A stretch of DNA of 64,000 bases from Lineus longissimus (taxonomy: Eukaryota; Nemertea; Pilidiophora; Heteronemertea; Lineidae). The stretch lies in contig NC_088309.1 in NCBI RefSeq assembly GCF_910592395.1, forward strand, positions 7,318,501-7,382,500, read 5' to 3'. The notes under the pieces are model-generated. The model was not told the origin of the DNA and made no database searches. It worked only from the letters and a program-made list of their open reading frames with translations. Made by a program: the position numbers and the translations under genes. Below are positions 36,801-49,336 of this stretch, piece by piece. The first letter of the stretch is position 1. Every line of letters begins with the position of its first letter.

Positions 36801-38794
36801 ATAAATTGTTAGACTATACGTACATGGTTTACATTACAGCATGAAATAAACAGCATAGCACTAGGACTACCTGGACAATAATAAAGTAGAACTAGAAGCC
36901 CCCCTACCTGAAACAGTTTGATCGAGTTCAGATATATCATATTCTTGTGTGTCATCTGCGGCTTCTTTTCGCAGTTCTTCCAGATCTTGAAAGAGATACC
37001 CTAAATCTGTAATAATCAAAGCAGCTGAATTAGTTAAGGATGCAATGAACAAAAGGCCAACAAGACCGAACCATAACCAAATATCACGAACATGTAAGAT
37101 GAATTGTATATTTTGCTGAAAAATCACTCTCTGTTAGTTTGTTAGACATTCTCAGCAAGGATATACAGTGGAACCACCCTCAGTGGGTACCTCAATATTA
37201 AGGACGCCCTCTCTATTAAGGACACCAGTTTTGGTCTCAAATTGGTTGTTTCCATTCAATTTGACCTCTCTCATCAGGATACCTCTCTATTTAGGACAGC
37301 ATATAGAGAGATTCAACTATACTTTCCAAATAGATTTACAGGGCAGTATGAGAAACTACTCAGATACACAGCTGCAGCGATACTGATAAGTGAAACACAA
37401 GATCATTCTTTACACTAAAGAAGCAACTGAAGGCAAGTTTCAGTACTTACTACTTTCTTCTGCACCTTTTTTGTAGACAACATGAAATTCATCTCCATGC
37501 TGCAGGAGTTCACCCTGAAATGTTCACAAAACTTGTGTCAAGGTACCTCAACTACAGAGATTTTCAATGAAAAATTGTAATATTTCCCAAGATATTAGAA
37601 AAGATTAATACAAATATGAAACTGGTCCTTCATGTAGCAGACCAATGTGCCACTTGTCTCAAATTCATTCTTCAGCGAATTAATGGAGATTTTCATAGAT
37701 TATTACTGGCTGCATTTCTTTATTTTCTTTGTCAATTGATACTTTGATCTTGATGCCAACACTTACTGTTTTCAGTATCTTAGTTTTGCTGTTAAGAAGT
37801 GTCCCATTTGTGCTGCAAGAGGAAACAGAAATTACTGGTTTGAGAAAGCATGACAAAATCCATGTTCCTATAAGCACAGGCTGATCAAAGGGTAGTATGC
37901 CTGGTATCTCCATGGGAAACTTACACAAACCTAAATAGAACAACTACAAATTAAAGCCCTGGTAATCCTCTTAGCTATAACAGAAAACTTTCTAAACCTA
38001 CATGTAGGCTATTACAGTCCATGGTTGATAGGTGTTTGCTATCATCCCAGATGGATTTCACATGCTCACAATACTACAGGCAAAGTACCTATCTGACAGT
38101 ATGATATGAGCACTGATTTATTTAGGTGTTTGTGCATGCAAATATACTTGTTTCACCTAAACTATAGTTCTGAGGTATTGGCTTACCTTGTGTCATGCAA
38201 GATGACTTGACCTCCACTCAGCCTCTGTATGTAACAGTGTTTTCCAGAGAGAAGCTTGTTGTCTGTTATTTTGAGATCACAGTCTGAAACACAAAAGAGA
38301 ATCAAATGATAACAAAAACAAAAGCAAAATATGTTTCACTTTTGGCAAAGAGTATCATGGACTGCGCAAAACATAACACGTTATTTGGTAAGATTAATCA
38401 AGGGGCATTAAAACAAGGCAAATAACGTCAATGTCATTCACTCATTGACAATGACAATGACATTGTCATCAATGCCATCATCTGCTGCACTTCTTTCGCG
38501 ACAAATAAAATAATGCTGCTCAATGATGCAGGAAAGCCACAGTCTTGTCATTGACAATGTTATTGCATCTTCTCAGCTAACCAGCAACGATAAAAGCCAT
38601 GAAAGGTATCTGATCAACATATTTTCCAGTTTTGCAAGGTTCCTTCTTTCTGAAACACCCTGTACTTTTTATACTATACTTTAGCTACCTTTTGCTCTTC
38701 CTATCACAAATATATCTTTCGATATATATATTGGATCAGTATCATTATTGGTTGAGCATATCAACTGTGCCCACGGCTCGCCAGGTGATGCCAT
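30893..38794 (-). CDS. CHFR: CHFR, FHA-RING-PBZ E3 ubiquitin ligase
   Basis: CHFR is a mitotic stress checkpoint ubiquitin ligase that binds poly(ADP-ribose). Nineteen coding exons in order: 38794-38689, 38283-38187, 37812-37767, 37514-37451, 37006-36908, 36515-36457, 36332-35968, 35550-35475, 35245-35167, 34885-34821, 34510-34404, 34116-34069, 33405-33182, 32843-32661, 32309-32226, 32006-31936, 31707-31620, 31286-31094, 30932-30893. The sum is 2,094 nt, 697 aa (human 664). The FHA domain (about 25-105) keeps VIGR, SGKH and TNGTLLN. A basic patch KKRPAP follows. The RING (about 265-307) has CIIC, CMHSFCSGC and CPSC, its last pair split by an intron. A nine-Asp run, a Pro/Ala-rich linker and the Cys-rich region (CLCCMQPMPDRR, YWGCTKGDCLGC) come next. 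The C-terminal PBZ zinc finger (DCYWGKNCRTQ...FNHIC) is intact. Identification is firm. Confidence 0.97.
33500..33803 (+). mobile_element. tRNA-derived SINE in a CHFR intron
   Basis: The head is tRNA-like: an A box 'tggttagagcgcc' at 33518-33530, an anticodon arm 'ggactcataaccgaaaggtc' with CAT as the anticodon, and a B box 'ggttcgactcc' at 33554-33564. This points to a Met-type tRNA ancestor. After the head comes a conserved central block ('gtgtccctgggcaagacacttaacc', 'aggtgtataaatgggtacc') and a 3' part with 'taaagcgctttgagc'. It lies antisense to CHFR, between the exons at 34069 and 33405. It is not a functional tRNA gene, since no 3' acceptor strand closes the stem. Confidence 0.85.
37172..37310 (+). 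repeat. Dispersed AGGACA-family repeat copy in a CHFR intron
   Basis: It has a run of 'ctcaatattaaggacgccctctctattaaggacacc', 'tccattcaatttgacc' and 'aggatacctctctatttaggacagc'. The same phrases recur on the minus strand near 1985-2140 and on the plus strand near 38-165 and 15928-16030. This is the best preserved copy in the window. Confidence 0.55.
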
Positions 38795-38978
38795 AATTAA
38801 GTCATCACTTTAACGAAACCGGTAAATAAGGAAAAATATATTACAGAAATTGATGAAATTTCACAAATCAAAATATTGTGTAGATGGCGCTGTGGTAGCA
38901 CCTCTTCGGCATACTTTTGCAAGTGGAGATAGAAAAGAGACGCACGTGTGGACAAAATTTTTCCAAAAATTACACAAA
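38795..38978. promoter_or_regulatory. Divergent CHFR/C1QBP promoter
   Basis: Only 184 bp separate the start codons of CHFR (minus strand) and C1QBP (plus strand). No TATA box is evident; a CACGTG E-box lies at 38944-38949 ('cgcacgtgtgg'). The two genes therefore probably share one bidirectional core promoter, with 5'UTRs that are short or overlapping. Confidence 0.65.
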
Positions 38979-41373
38979 ATGTCATTATTTCTCTGTCGTA
39001 ACGTTGCTAAAAGTGTAAAGAATGTCTTGCACCGGTCACCATTATCTGCTACCTCAAATACAAATGGTCATTCTTTACCGTCACGGTTTAGGAATGGTCT
39101 AGAATCCCTTGTTATTAGCCGTTCCATAGGGTGGTACATGTGTTCCTTCAGTCAAGACAGTGCATTGCACTGTGCAAGTAAGGGCAGGAGTGCTCCTGTA
39201 AAGACAGTGAAGTTGTCCAAGACTTGCGCATGGAACACATGTTGCTCAGTTCATACCGAGAGTGAGTACTACAATATGCAATTGAAAAACGAATGGTACT
39301 ATCGACCCTGTAGATTTTGTGCAGTAAGCGAGCATGCTCAAGCGATGCCTAGACCCCTTCACACCAAGTCTGGTATGGCTTTCTATGTCACCTGGTCTTT
39401 TGTTCGGCCCTTGGCATTGTTCGGGCATATTTTTTTAGACCAACATGTGCGTTTGCTAGCCCAAATAAAGCCTTATAAGGGCATGTGTGTAGTTGTCTAT
39501 TGACTATCTATAGTATCATTATCGTATCGTCGGGTGGGGCGTGGGCCATGGCAACTGACATGGATGGAATGGACAAGTATTACCGCATTACTGTTAGGCC
39601 CATGCACATTAGTGACTAGGGTACCCTTAGAATGAGGCATCCAACGGCCCATTCTCCTTTTTAACATAAAGGGTCAGGAGAATTTATTTTTTTTACTTTT
39701 GAGGAAAGGTAGGCCCCTAATAATAAATAACCATGATGATAGCCATTGAAATGATGTGTGATTATTCCTTTTTCAGATGATAGAAGTTTACTTGCCTTCC
39801 TTGAGGAGAACATCAAAAAGGAAAAAGACAATAGCTTACCTGTGAATTCTTCGATTAAAGATTTTACAGTTCAGACCAATGGCTCAGAAGTCAAATTGAT
39901 CAAACATATTGAAGATGAAATGTAAGTTTCTTCCTGGAGTGAATAATGATGCATATATGCATGCACTGTTGTTTGTGTTGTTTTATCATCATCAGTTGGG
40001 AATCTTAACAAATGCTTAAGTTGTATATTGTTTGACACAAATGGTTCATTTGGGAGTATTCTGAATGGAATTGTCAAGACACTTCTCTCCATTTAGGAGT
40101 TCTTGGGATTAGAATTGTTCAACACAATTAACTTCATTTGGGAGTCCTCAGGTGTGGAATTGTTTGACACTCTTTATTCGATTTGAAGGTAATCTGGAGT
40201 GGAATTATTGTTAATTATTTGTTGTACATGTGTATGTTACTTCCTTGGGGCTCTTTCCCTATCGTGAAAGTCCAACTATTTTGAGAGATGATGATTAGTA
40301 CAGTGGTGCTTTACTAGAAAAGTTACATCCCAATAGAAATGATGAATGTACTTTGTTTTCACATTCCCTCGACTTCTGTTTCAGGGTGACAGTCACTTTC
40401 AATGTGAATCACACAGTAGATAACGATATGGCAGCTGAGTTTGGAGAAGCTAAAGATGACGATGATACACCTGTAAGTTGAGAAAGCCAAAGTGAAAATT
40501 AGCAAATAATCAAAGAAAACCTAGACTCGGCCTTGTTTATTGCAGCATTGTGCAGATTTGTACATTGGGTGTATATCTTATGTAGTACATGTTAACTACT
40601 AGTAGTTCCCTGTCATCATTGTAAGGGTGTCTCAAGTATATGTATTTCATCTCTTTTATACTTCATTCCAGATGGTGTCAATGCCCTCTTTTGTTGTGGA
40701 TGTGAAAAAGGACGATAGGGTGCTTTCAATATGCTGTAGCTTTACTCAAGATTACCCTGAAGATCCTTCGAAAGAAGTTCAGTACGGTAAGTGGTGATAA
40801 TTGAATTGCATACAGATTTTATTTTTTCGGTTTGATGAGAATTCATAATTAGAAACATTCAGACATAAATAAAAACAGATATTTCTATGCAAATTCTAAT
40901 TTTGTATTTCAGCTGATATGATGACAATAGATGAGGTCGGGGTTCACCATGGAGATTGGAAAGAAGAAATATATTCTGTGTCAACTATGGATGATGTAAG
41001 TAAAAAAACACCTTGCATGAAGGTTCCAAAAATGAACTCCATCCGTTTTGAATCCACACCACTGTGGGCAGAAGTCAAAACAGAGTTACCAGATTTTTTT
41101 CCTGTTTTGCTGCTAGTGTCACTGGGCCAAGAAACCCAATTGGCTTGTTGCTTGTGGGAAACACTTCGCTGGAACTTATTCTCCTTAAAATAATGTTTGA
41201 CTACATATTTCTTTTTTTCTTTCCAGGAATTGTACGATAAATTCCTTCTGATGTTGGAAGACAGAGGTATTGATGAGCAATTTGTAGAGCAATATGTCAA
41301 TTTCAGCACATCGTACGAGCATAAACGGTATATCGGATTCTTAGAAAATCTTAAGGAGTTTGTTAGAAATTGA
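38979..41373 (+). CDS. C1QBP: C1QBP (p32/gC1qR, MAM33 family) mitochondrial matrix protein
   Basis: This acidic, doughnut-shaped trimer of the mitochondrial matrix supports mitochondrial translation and RNA handling. Exons: 38979-39177, 39777-39921, 40385-40472, 40672-40786, 40913-40995, 41227-41373 (TGA). They total 777 nt, 258 aa (human 282). The first exon encodes an Arg/Ser-rich presequence with few acids (MSLFLCRNVAKSVKNVLHRS), as expected for import. The MAM33 domain follows: SLLAFLEENIKKEK, VTVTFNVNHTV, an acidic DDDDT loop, PSFVVDVKK, and the closing helices ELYDKFLLMLEDRGI and EHKRYIGFLENLKEFV. All phases agree. An ATG-less upstream extension of the frame was ignored because 38979 is the first ATG followed by a targeting-like sequence. 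Confidence 0.95.
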
Positions 41374-41542
41374 AAATTGAGTGAGTGATCCATATCAAAG
41401 AGACTAAGACAGTATGAACAGTGCACTGAGGAACAATGAAGGGAAATTATACTTTAATGCTTCATGTTGCTGGCTTGCTGTAAGTCCTGCCGACCGACGT
41501 TGTTTTTAGATAGCAGATAATAGGACTGTATTGATGAGAGTG

Positions 41543-41548
41543 AATAAA
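41543..41548 (+). terminator. C1QBP: Poly(A) signal of C1QBP
   Basis: AATAAA lies 170 nt after the C1QBP stop and is the first canonical hexamer there. The remaining 450 nt to the CENPQ signal show nothing gene-like. Confidence 0.65.
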
Positions 41549-41990
41549 TAGAAGAAAAGCTGAAAAATTGTATTATTTCCTTATTTTTGTTACGGAATTT
41601 AATCCTCTTTTTCATTTGAAGTGACCTGTTCTTTGATCTAAATGGTCCTTGCCACTTACTCTAAACTGTGAAATGTTTGAGCAGCTTAGTTGGCAAATTT
41701 GTTTATTTTCAATTGACGGGAGACTGCATATCCTGTTTGCCGACATAATTTAATGGTCAAAATATATAATAATATATCGCAAAGTCCTTCACTTGTGGAG
41801 CCCAAAAGTGGTGAAACAAAAGCACAAGTGTATGGATGTTCATACCACAGGGAATTATGGTATCTGTTCTAAATCCTTTTCAGTTCCAGACCATTACATG
41901 TAGTTGAATGGCTTCGTGTGCTGAGTAACACAACATGATAATGGGACTTTCTCTAGGACATTAATCTAAACAAATGTATCGTTCATAACT

Positions 41991-41996
41991 TTTATT
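41991..41996 (-). terminator. CENPQ: Poly(A) signal of CENPQ
   Basis: TTTATT on the plus strand is AATAAA on the minus strand, about 90 nt downstream of the CENPQ stop. C1QBP and CENPQ are thus convergent, with their 3' ends about 440 bp apart. Confidence 0.6.
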
Positions 41997-42086
41997 ACAT
42001 TAAAAGGTTGTATTTACATAGAAATTCTTACATCATACATGTATTTACAGTTTAGACAGAAAAAGTCGAGCCAGTCAGTTTCAGAA

Positions 42087-44234
42087 CTAGAACTTGTAAA
42101 TCGCAAGCTTGGAAGAAGCCTCTGGTAGTGGTTGAAGGTTCAGCTGAGTCTCATAAGCGTCTTCTAAAAGGGGATGTAGCTGAAAGAGACAAAATATTCC
42201 CTTTAAAGTGGGACACATAACATCAATAAACAAAACGTCTTTTTGACCGCGAATATTTTAGCTACATGAAATGAACAGTACCTGATATTGTACAATTCTC
42301 TGCTAGTCTTTGAGTGATTGTGACATTGTCTCTGGAATGCCCAAGGATGACAATCTTTTGACGGTATTCCTAAACAAAGCTTGCTTGCACCTTTTTACTG
42401 CATTTCTCACCTTTTCTTTGCCTTTATTGCTGATCTCTTCAAACTGCTCATATTCATTCACGTTGTCTTCCGTTTTTTGTATGAGCCTGAAATATATATG
42501 ACTGCGTGTAATAATAAATGTAGTTGCTGAAATTCATTCGGAATTGTTGATACAATATAGGCCAACAAGGTTTCTTCTATCATATCTTAGCATGTTAACA
42601 TGGCATTGACAATCTGCCCTGCCAAAGTCCCAATAAATTGAATTTGAGCATATTTTTTAAAGAATTAGACGTATTCGATGAAATGACCTTTAACCTACCC
42701 ATCGTAGTGCTCAATACGCTTTTCTATGCTGCTGAATTTGTTTGCCTTTTTCACCTTTTCTTCTTCTAAATCTCTCTGAAATGAAAAAGAAATAACATGG
42801 ATAACATTGAGACACATTTGCAGGAAGAAGTTTCAAGCCTGGTTACAGTTAATTACAGACTCCTTTGTCAAATCTCTATCTACGATGCTACCAGTCAAAA
42901 CATCATTTTAATTAAAGGTTCTCCCAATCAAAATAAAAATTTACCGGTCAGTGATAAGATACAATCAGGTAACTTACTGCCTGTTTCTTCAAGGTTGAGT
43001 AATTATAGTTCTTGTTGCCAGGAACTTTCACTCTTTTTAATTTCTGGAGAATTCTGAAGGATAAGAATAACAATGTTACATAGACGAAGCTTGATATCAA
43101 GGGTTTTGGAACAATTGTTTATTTTCAAAAGGACCTCCCTCTTTAAACAGTACGTCGGCTCCATTTGCCAAAAGACTAATATAAACCTCACCCGCACTAA
43201 ATTAACAAGGCAAGAAAACTTCAAACTTACTCCTTATTGAGATCAGCCAGAATGTGCTGCTTTTCCAGTCTTGCACTGCTTGCAACTGTTGTATCTTGCA
43301 GGCTGGAAAAAAGAAAATGAAACCTCAACTCATCACCTCAACTGATATTTAATAGTCAACCCCCACTTTCCCTCTATATCTTTCTCGCAAGGTTCCTGTT
43401 AGTAGGGAATATGGTAAGGAAAAGAGATTAAGACTTCTATGTACAATTCTTATTCTCCTGTGTGTTCCCAATCCTAATTCAACCATTCTGAGATCCTACT
43501 GCATAACAGTAGTAGCCTAATTTAAATGTAAATGCTTACCTGGCAACAGACTTCAATATCTTATCCACAAAATCAATTGTCATTTTTTTGACAGGCTTCC
43601 ATCCTTTTGTCTTGTTGCCTTTTATCTGTACCATTCTGAACCCATCTTCATCAACGCTCTGGTGGTGTCTTTCATTAACAACTGCAAGGAAAGAGGAAGC
43701 TTTGTCGAGACTTGGGATGGGTCAAATTAATTTCAACCACAAATGACTTTGAAACATGACACACACAAATAATTATTTTATGTACCTCTTTTCTTTTTCA
43801 TAGGGGACTTGGGCACTTTGGTCACGGTCCTATTTTTTTTCTGTGGAGACAAATAACCGCTTGCCTGATGAGACGCCTTCTTAAAAACAGCATCAATTTT
43901 CTGTTGCTTCAGGGGGTCTTTCTTCTTTTTAGGATTTTGTGCCTTTGTCTTCTGCACACCACTTAGCTACAATAAAATCAAATTCGAGGTAGGTTATTGT
44001 GATGTTCAAGAGACACAACTAAGGCCTTCAGTAGTCTTACAACTATTAACAAAACATATGTCAATGAATAGAAAAGAAGGATCAACATAGCTTTTGGATT
44101 AAAGATGACAAAATATTTGTGGTTTTCTCACCATTATTATTTTACATTTTAAACATTTTATGAAATCTTAAGATTACCTTTCTCTTTGTCTTTGTCTTCT
44201 CAGGTCTCTTTGGACCCTTCTTCATTTTGACCAT
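42087..44234 (-). CDS. CENPQ: CENP-Q-like kinetochore protein
   Basis: CENP-Q pairs with CENP-U in the constitutive centromere-associated network. Exons in order: 44234-44178, 43966-43786, 43681-43540, 43302-43231, 43053-42978, 42775-42699, 42486-42411, 42179-42087 (TAG). They total 774 nt, 257 aa (human 268). The N-terminal third is a very basic disordered tail (KKGPKRPEK, QNPKKKKDPLKQQ). The CENP-Q domain starts at GWKPVKKMTIDFVDKIL and continues through KQHILADLNKEI and LKRVKVPGNK. These match the family's W-x-P-L start and its L-K-x-x-K-V-P-x-x-K block. A predicted coiled coil follows (RDLEEEKVKKANKFSSIEKR). Primary sequence in this family is poorly conserved, so the call rests on these blocks, length and architecture. 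Confidence 0.83.
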
Positions 44235-45075
44235 GTTGCCTTATTGCATCTAGAATTCACTTGTACATGTAATCACCAGTACGTCCCTGAATAATATCTA
44301 AATCTTTTTAGAAAAGAACATGGACAATTCATGTTTTAAACGTCTTATTAAATTGTGGTCAAATTAAATATTATATTGTTCAGCTTTAAAACTCTGTAGC
44401 CAAGTAGGATTGGACCGAATTAGAGTTGATCCCCATCGACAGGTACCTGTACACAATAGTTCAGGATGGACATTTGTTATAACCTGCTGACCGACTTCCG
44501 AATGGTCTATAGGCCTAGGCAATGTCAGTTGTCACAAGAGACCCTGATTGTGACTTTGTCTCTCCTGTGTCGCGAGGAATAAAATGGACCCCTTTTCGTC
44601 CATAATTGCTCTTGTGTTTCTGATGTTATCCGAATGACTGATATTATAGTCGAGGCAATAAAATGTCACATCCTATCGTCAACTCGATCAGTCAGAAGAA
44701 TAGTGGGTGGAAACAATGACTTGGCTGGACCTCCGAGTCTGACTGGGACAAAACGAGCCGAGATCAACAGGAAGAACAACAACCTTTTGAATCAGTCTAT
44801 TTTACGGTTAAGAGTTCAGATTTTAACTTTAGGTGGTACAGGAACGTTAGCATAGATTCAGGGTGACTCACTGAAATCCGCAAAGTGGATGTGGTGTGTC
44901 TAAAGGCAACAAAAACACAGAAAAATGTCAAAGAACTCAAATCGACCCGCTTGAATTTTTCCAATTCCACTATGCCCGTAAACTGCGACAGCAACAACAA
45001 CGGGGCGAAAAGGTCAGGGAGCGAAACGACCGGATACTGAACAACAAACATAGAGTCACGTGACTTTGTTTCAAA
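44235..45075. promoter_or_regulatory. Head-to-head CENPQ/DDX49 intergenic region
   Basis: The 841 bp between the two start codons must hold both promoters. Immediately before the DDX49 ATG is a perfect 12-bp palindrome AGTCACGTGACT (45053-45064), an extended E-box of the type bound by USF/MiT-family bHLH-ZIP factors. A further CACGTG follows inside the first exon. No TATA box is obvious. Open frames in this gap look like chance. Confidence 0.5.
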
Positions 45076-48000
45076 ATGGTAGACACATTTTCAGATTCAC
45101 GTGTTCTAAATTTTTCCGATTTAGGGCTGAATAAATGGCTTGTAGACCAATTAAAAGCTGTCGGATTGGAGAAACCTACTCCTATTCAACAACACTGTGT
45201 TCCTCAGATCTTGAAAGGTACAAGATAACGGAATGTTCTGCTTCAGTGTCTCTTTAATTTGTGTGTGTGTACTGTAGTGTATATATGTACTAGGCTAGCC
45301 CTACCCTATAGGTCAGGAGTATCAGGAGTATAAGTTTGTTTTGGCAAGCAGCAGACTGGTGTGTGACCATGACATATCATGTATCTGTATGTGTACTTGT
45401 GTGCATGTGACAATACCATCATGACAAGTACAATGTATAGCATGCATTGCAAAACAATGTCGGGCTCAAGAAGATGCCGCTGTGCCAGTCCAGTACCTCG
45501 TGGTGGTAGGGCCTGGGGCAGTGGCCTGAAACTAAGCAAAAGTTAATATTTTGCCCGCCTAACAAGTGGTACGTCTCAGTTTAAGTCCTGATTTGGGCTA
45601 AAAAGCAGGCTTAATGTCTGTCGGATGGATGGATCAGAATGCCGGCTTCCTCCATCATTGCATCTGGTATGTCTGGTGTCTATGCCTTCCATCTGCCAGA
45701 ACTCTAGCATAGCCATATGGCTTTTTCAAATTCCAACACAATTATGATTATTCAGAATCAGACTGCCCTCAATGAGGCAGTATATTGCCTCTGGGCAGCA
45801 ATTACTAGCAATTTGTAGTTATCCTAGCTATCTTACGTTATTTCCAGGAAAAGACTGTCTTGGGTGTGCTAAGACTGGGAGTGGAAAGACTGCAGCATTC
45901 GCTCTTCCTATTCTTCAGAAACTATGTGAGGATCCATTTGGGATATTTGCGCTTGTTATTACTCCAACCAGGTAAGTTAACTAGATAGGAAATATCCAAA
46001 TTTCACAAATGATGACTGCTTTCTAGAATATAGAGGACAATCTACATGTATGACTGTCGACAGGTCAAGTTTCCTCTGGAGCTACCACCTACATGATAGT
46101 GATGCAAGTGTTTGGTAGTGAGTCAAAGGAAAGAAATGAAGTGATATATGAAAATTTAAGCAGATGATTTCCAATCAGTGTTTTCTTTTTATGTCGCCAT
46201 TAAACATGAACATTTCACAAATTTTCAGGGAGTTGGCGTACCAGATTTGTGAGCAATTCAATGTCCTTGGTCAGCCGATTGGATTGAAAGCATGTGTCAT
46301 AACTGGAGGAAGAGGTAGGTAAAAAACATTGACAACATTTCACCCATGAGCTAGGTTTTGGGCATGTAGCACTGGTGGTTAAAATGGTTGCATAATTTTA
46401 CATTTTGTATAACTGGAGGATTGGTAGATGTGTAATTTCCTTATTTTCCTTTCAAACTTACCTGTAATGTGCAATTGATGTCTTGGTTGAAATAGAATGC
46501 GAATGCTTTGTAGAAATTGAAATTTGAGAATGCAGTAGAGATGCCTTCAAAGATTAAAACTGTATCTGTCAAGGTAACTGTAATTAAACAAACAAAATTT
46601 CTCTTCCAGATATGATTCAGCAAGGTTTGGAACTTGCAGAAAAACCACATATCGTCATCACAACTCCTGGTAGACTTGCAGACCATATAGAAACTGGCAC
46701 AAATTTTGGTCTCAAAAAGATCAAATTCTTGGTAAGTTCAGTTGTAGAGCATGCCACCCAAGGTCATGTTCAAAGAGCACCTGTTTTTTTGGTCAGTCAG
46801 TGGCTTTACAAGATTATACACATAATTGGCTAGGAGGAAACTCAACCAATTCACAGATTATGAAGTTTTCAGGATTGCATTGTATGGCCTGAAGACAGTT
46901 GATTAAATCTACATTTCAGTTTCTCTGCATATTTTCTAGGAATAGTGTCATGACTGTGACAGCTTTCATAAAAATATATTTATGCCATGCAGGTTCTTGA
47001 TGAGGCTGACAAACTATTAGAAGATGATTTTGGAGAACAGCTGCAAACCATTTTCAAGGTCATCCCAAAGAAACGTCAGACTCTTCTCTTCAGTGCCACA
47101 GTAACAGATACTCTAAAAGATCTGAATGAATCATCGGAAAACAAACCGTTTTGTTGGATGTCTGATTCGGCGTGAGTGTCTTTGTTATACTGAGTGAACA
47201 GTAGCCAACTATAGCCAACTATAGCCAACTATATAAGGGAAGTCTTTAGACGCATACATAACATTACATACTGGCAGTAGTATGGTGCAGCTCATCTGTG
47301 GTCTGCTGAAAGGTTTCTGGATAGACAAGGGTTAAAGTGTTAAGTCGGTGATGATTATTGTGTCGTTGGTATCAGACTATAAACCCAAAATTTTAACTTG
47401 GCTTTTCAGTGTGGCTACAGTTGAAGAACTCGACCAGCGATATGTTTTAATGCCAGCAGATGTGAAAGATGCCTACATGGTTCACATTATTGAGAAGTTT
47501 CTGGAGACAAATAAAAGCAGCTCTATAATCATATTCACCAGTACATGCAAGTAAGTGTTGTGTATTCCACATTCTAAACTAATGGATTCCTTCTTTGCAT
47601 TGTCTTCCTTCACTTGATGGGGATAATTTGTAGGAGCTATTAGGTCAAATTGGTTGTGTTTAGGTGATTATTTTGTAGTTAGGAACCTGGGTTGTTTTTG
47701 ATTCAGCGATAATAATTTTTCTTACCCTTACCAGCAACTTAATTTGAATTACCTGGCACCTATCTCTCACAAAGTGTCAAATTGACCAACTTATCATGAT
47801 ATTTATACAATTTTACAATTTTTCATAATTTCAGATATTGTCAAATAATAGGAATGATCCTAAAGGACATGGGTTTCCAGTGTGTGGTCCTTCATTCAAT
47901 GATTCCACAGCGGTACAGACTGTCAGCTTTGGCACAGTTCAAATCAAATACAATCAAGATCCTCATTGCCACGGATGTGGCCAGCAGGTAAGTCGGTATT

Positions 48001-49336
48001 CTAATGAATAAAGCCAGATTCTTTCGCATAAACTGTGGCTTCAAAAGTTATGTGAAAATAGTCTTTCAAATATTGTGATGGCGACGCAATTAAGATTTCA
48101 TCCATTTCCACCATGTTTACACAATTCTATCTTATTTTCAGAGGTCTTGATATCCCCACAGTCGATCTGATCATCAACCATAACATACCCAACAGACCAA
48201 AGGATTACATCCATCGAGTGGGACGGACGGCAAGGGCTGGGCGTGGGGGAATGGCTATAAGCCTAGTCACTCAGTTCGATGTAAAACTAATCCATGCCAT
48301 TGAAGGCAGAATCAGTAAGTTAAGAGTATTTTTGAAATGACTTTCAAAAGTATCTAGATGTGCTTTCATGAATTCTAGCAATTTTCAGAAAATCCATTTC
48401 CTTCAACCAGGTCTGTTGAATGTGATTTTATGCCCTCTATTTAGGGAAATAAACAACACTTTCTAAATAATTTCTTATGAGCAGTTAAAATACTCAGTGA
48501 TATGCTGAAACTGTTGTCCATGTATCAAAGGTGAAATGTCACTGAATTCAATTGTTATCATTCCAGATACTAAATTAACAGAACATGAGACAAATGAAAA
48601 AGAAGTCACAAAAATTTTCACTGAAGTCGCTGTTTCAAGAAGAGAGGCTGAAATAGTAAGTTATCTGTCTAAATGTTCTTTTTTTATGTTGTCCCAAACT
48701 GAACTTGTCTCAACTTGTTTAGGCATAACATTCAAGACCAATTTAATTCATTGTGAAATCAGTTGGTGCATACCATTTCCCAGTTAGTGGCATAAAATGA
48801 ATATGATGGTAATCAGACTAATGCAATGTCACTTTCATTTCAGAAACTTGATGAACGAGACTTTGATGAAAAGAAGAATATTTACAAGAGAAAGAAATTA
48901 ATTGCAGAGGGAAAGGTAAATCAAGTGGAAAAGTTTATCTTCCATTATCTTTGGCAACTACGTTGTGAATTGAGCCAAGCTTTTGATCAGAGAGTTTTTG
49001 CTGGGCAAGATGTGTCTCTATTGTGACACCTGAGTTGCGGAGGGGGCAACTGCCCACTGTGTCCAGAATTGACTGCTCTGTAGGAAGACCAGTGGCAAAA
49101 TGGTAAAGGCACCAAGCTCATAATCAGGAGGTTGCAGATTCAACTTTAAAGGATCAACACTGTTTCGTCTCCGTGTGTCTTTGAGCAATTTGTTGAATGA
49201 CGACTCTTCACAGTGAAAATGATTTTTGTTTGGTTTCCTTTAGGATCCTGATGATGAAGAGAAGAAGAAGGCAAGGTTAATCAAGAAGCAAGGGAAAGAT
49301 AAAAAGTACAAGCCAAAGAAGAAGACTAAAAGCTGA
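45076..49336 (+). CDS. DDX49: DDX49 (Dbp8 family) DEAD-box RNA helicase
   Basis: DDX49/Dbp8 is a nucleolar ATP-dependent RNA helicase for pre-rRNA processing. Exons: 45076-45217, 45848-45971, 46229-46314, 46610-46731, 46993-47171, 47410-47550, 47835-47987, 48142-48314, 48567-48655, 48844-48915, 49244-49336. The sum is 1,374 nt, 457 aa (human 483). All helicase motifs are present in order: Q motif ([10 protein letters not shown], then PTPIQ), I (AKTGSGKT), Ia (PTRELA), Ib (TPGRL), II (VLDEAD), III (SAT), IV (IIIFTST), V (ATDVASRGLDIP) and VI ([11 protein letters not shown]). The C-terminus is a short lysine-rich tail ([10 protein letters not shown]-like), as expected for this family. All exon phases match. 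The last intron carries an old SINE. Confidence 0.97.
49083..49200 (+). mobile_element. Degenerate tRNA-derived SINE in the last DDX49 intron
   Basis: The order 'agtggcaaaatggtaaaggcacc', 'agctcataatcagga', 'ggttgcagattcaactt' and then 'gtgtctttgagcaa' parallels the A box, CAT anticodon loop, B box and central block of the element at 33500. It is more diverged and lacks the 3' part. It is read as an older or truncated member of the same family. Confidence 0.6.
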
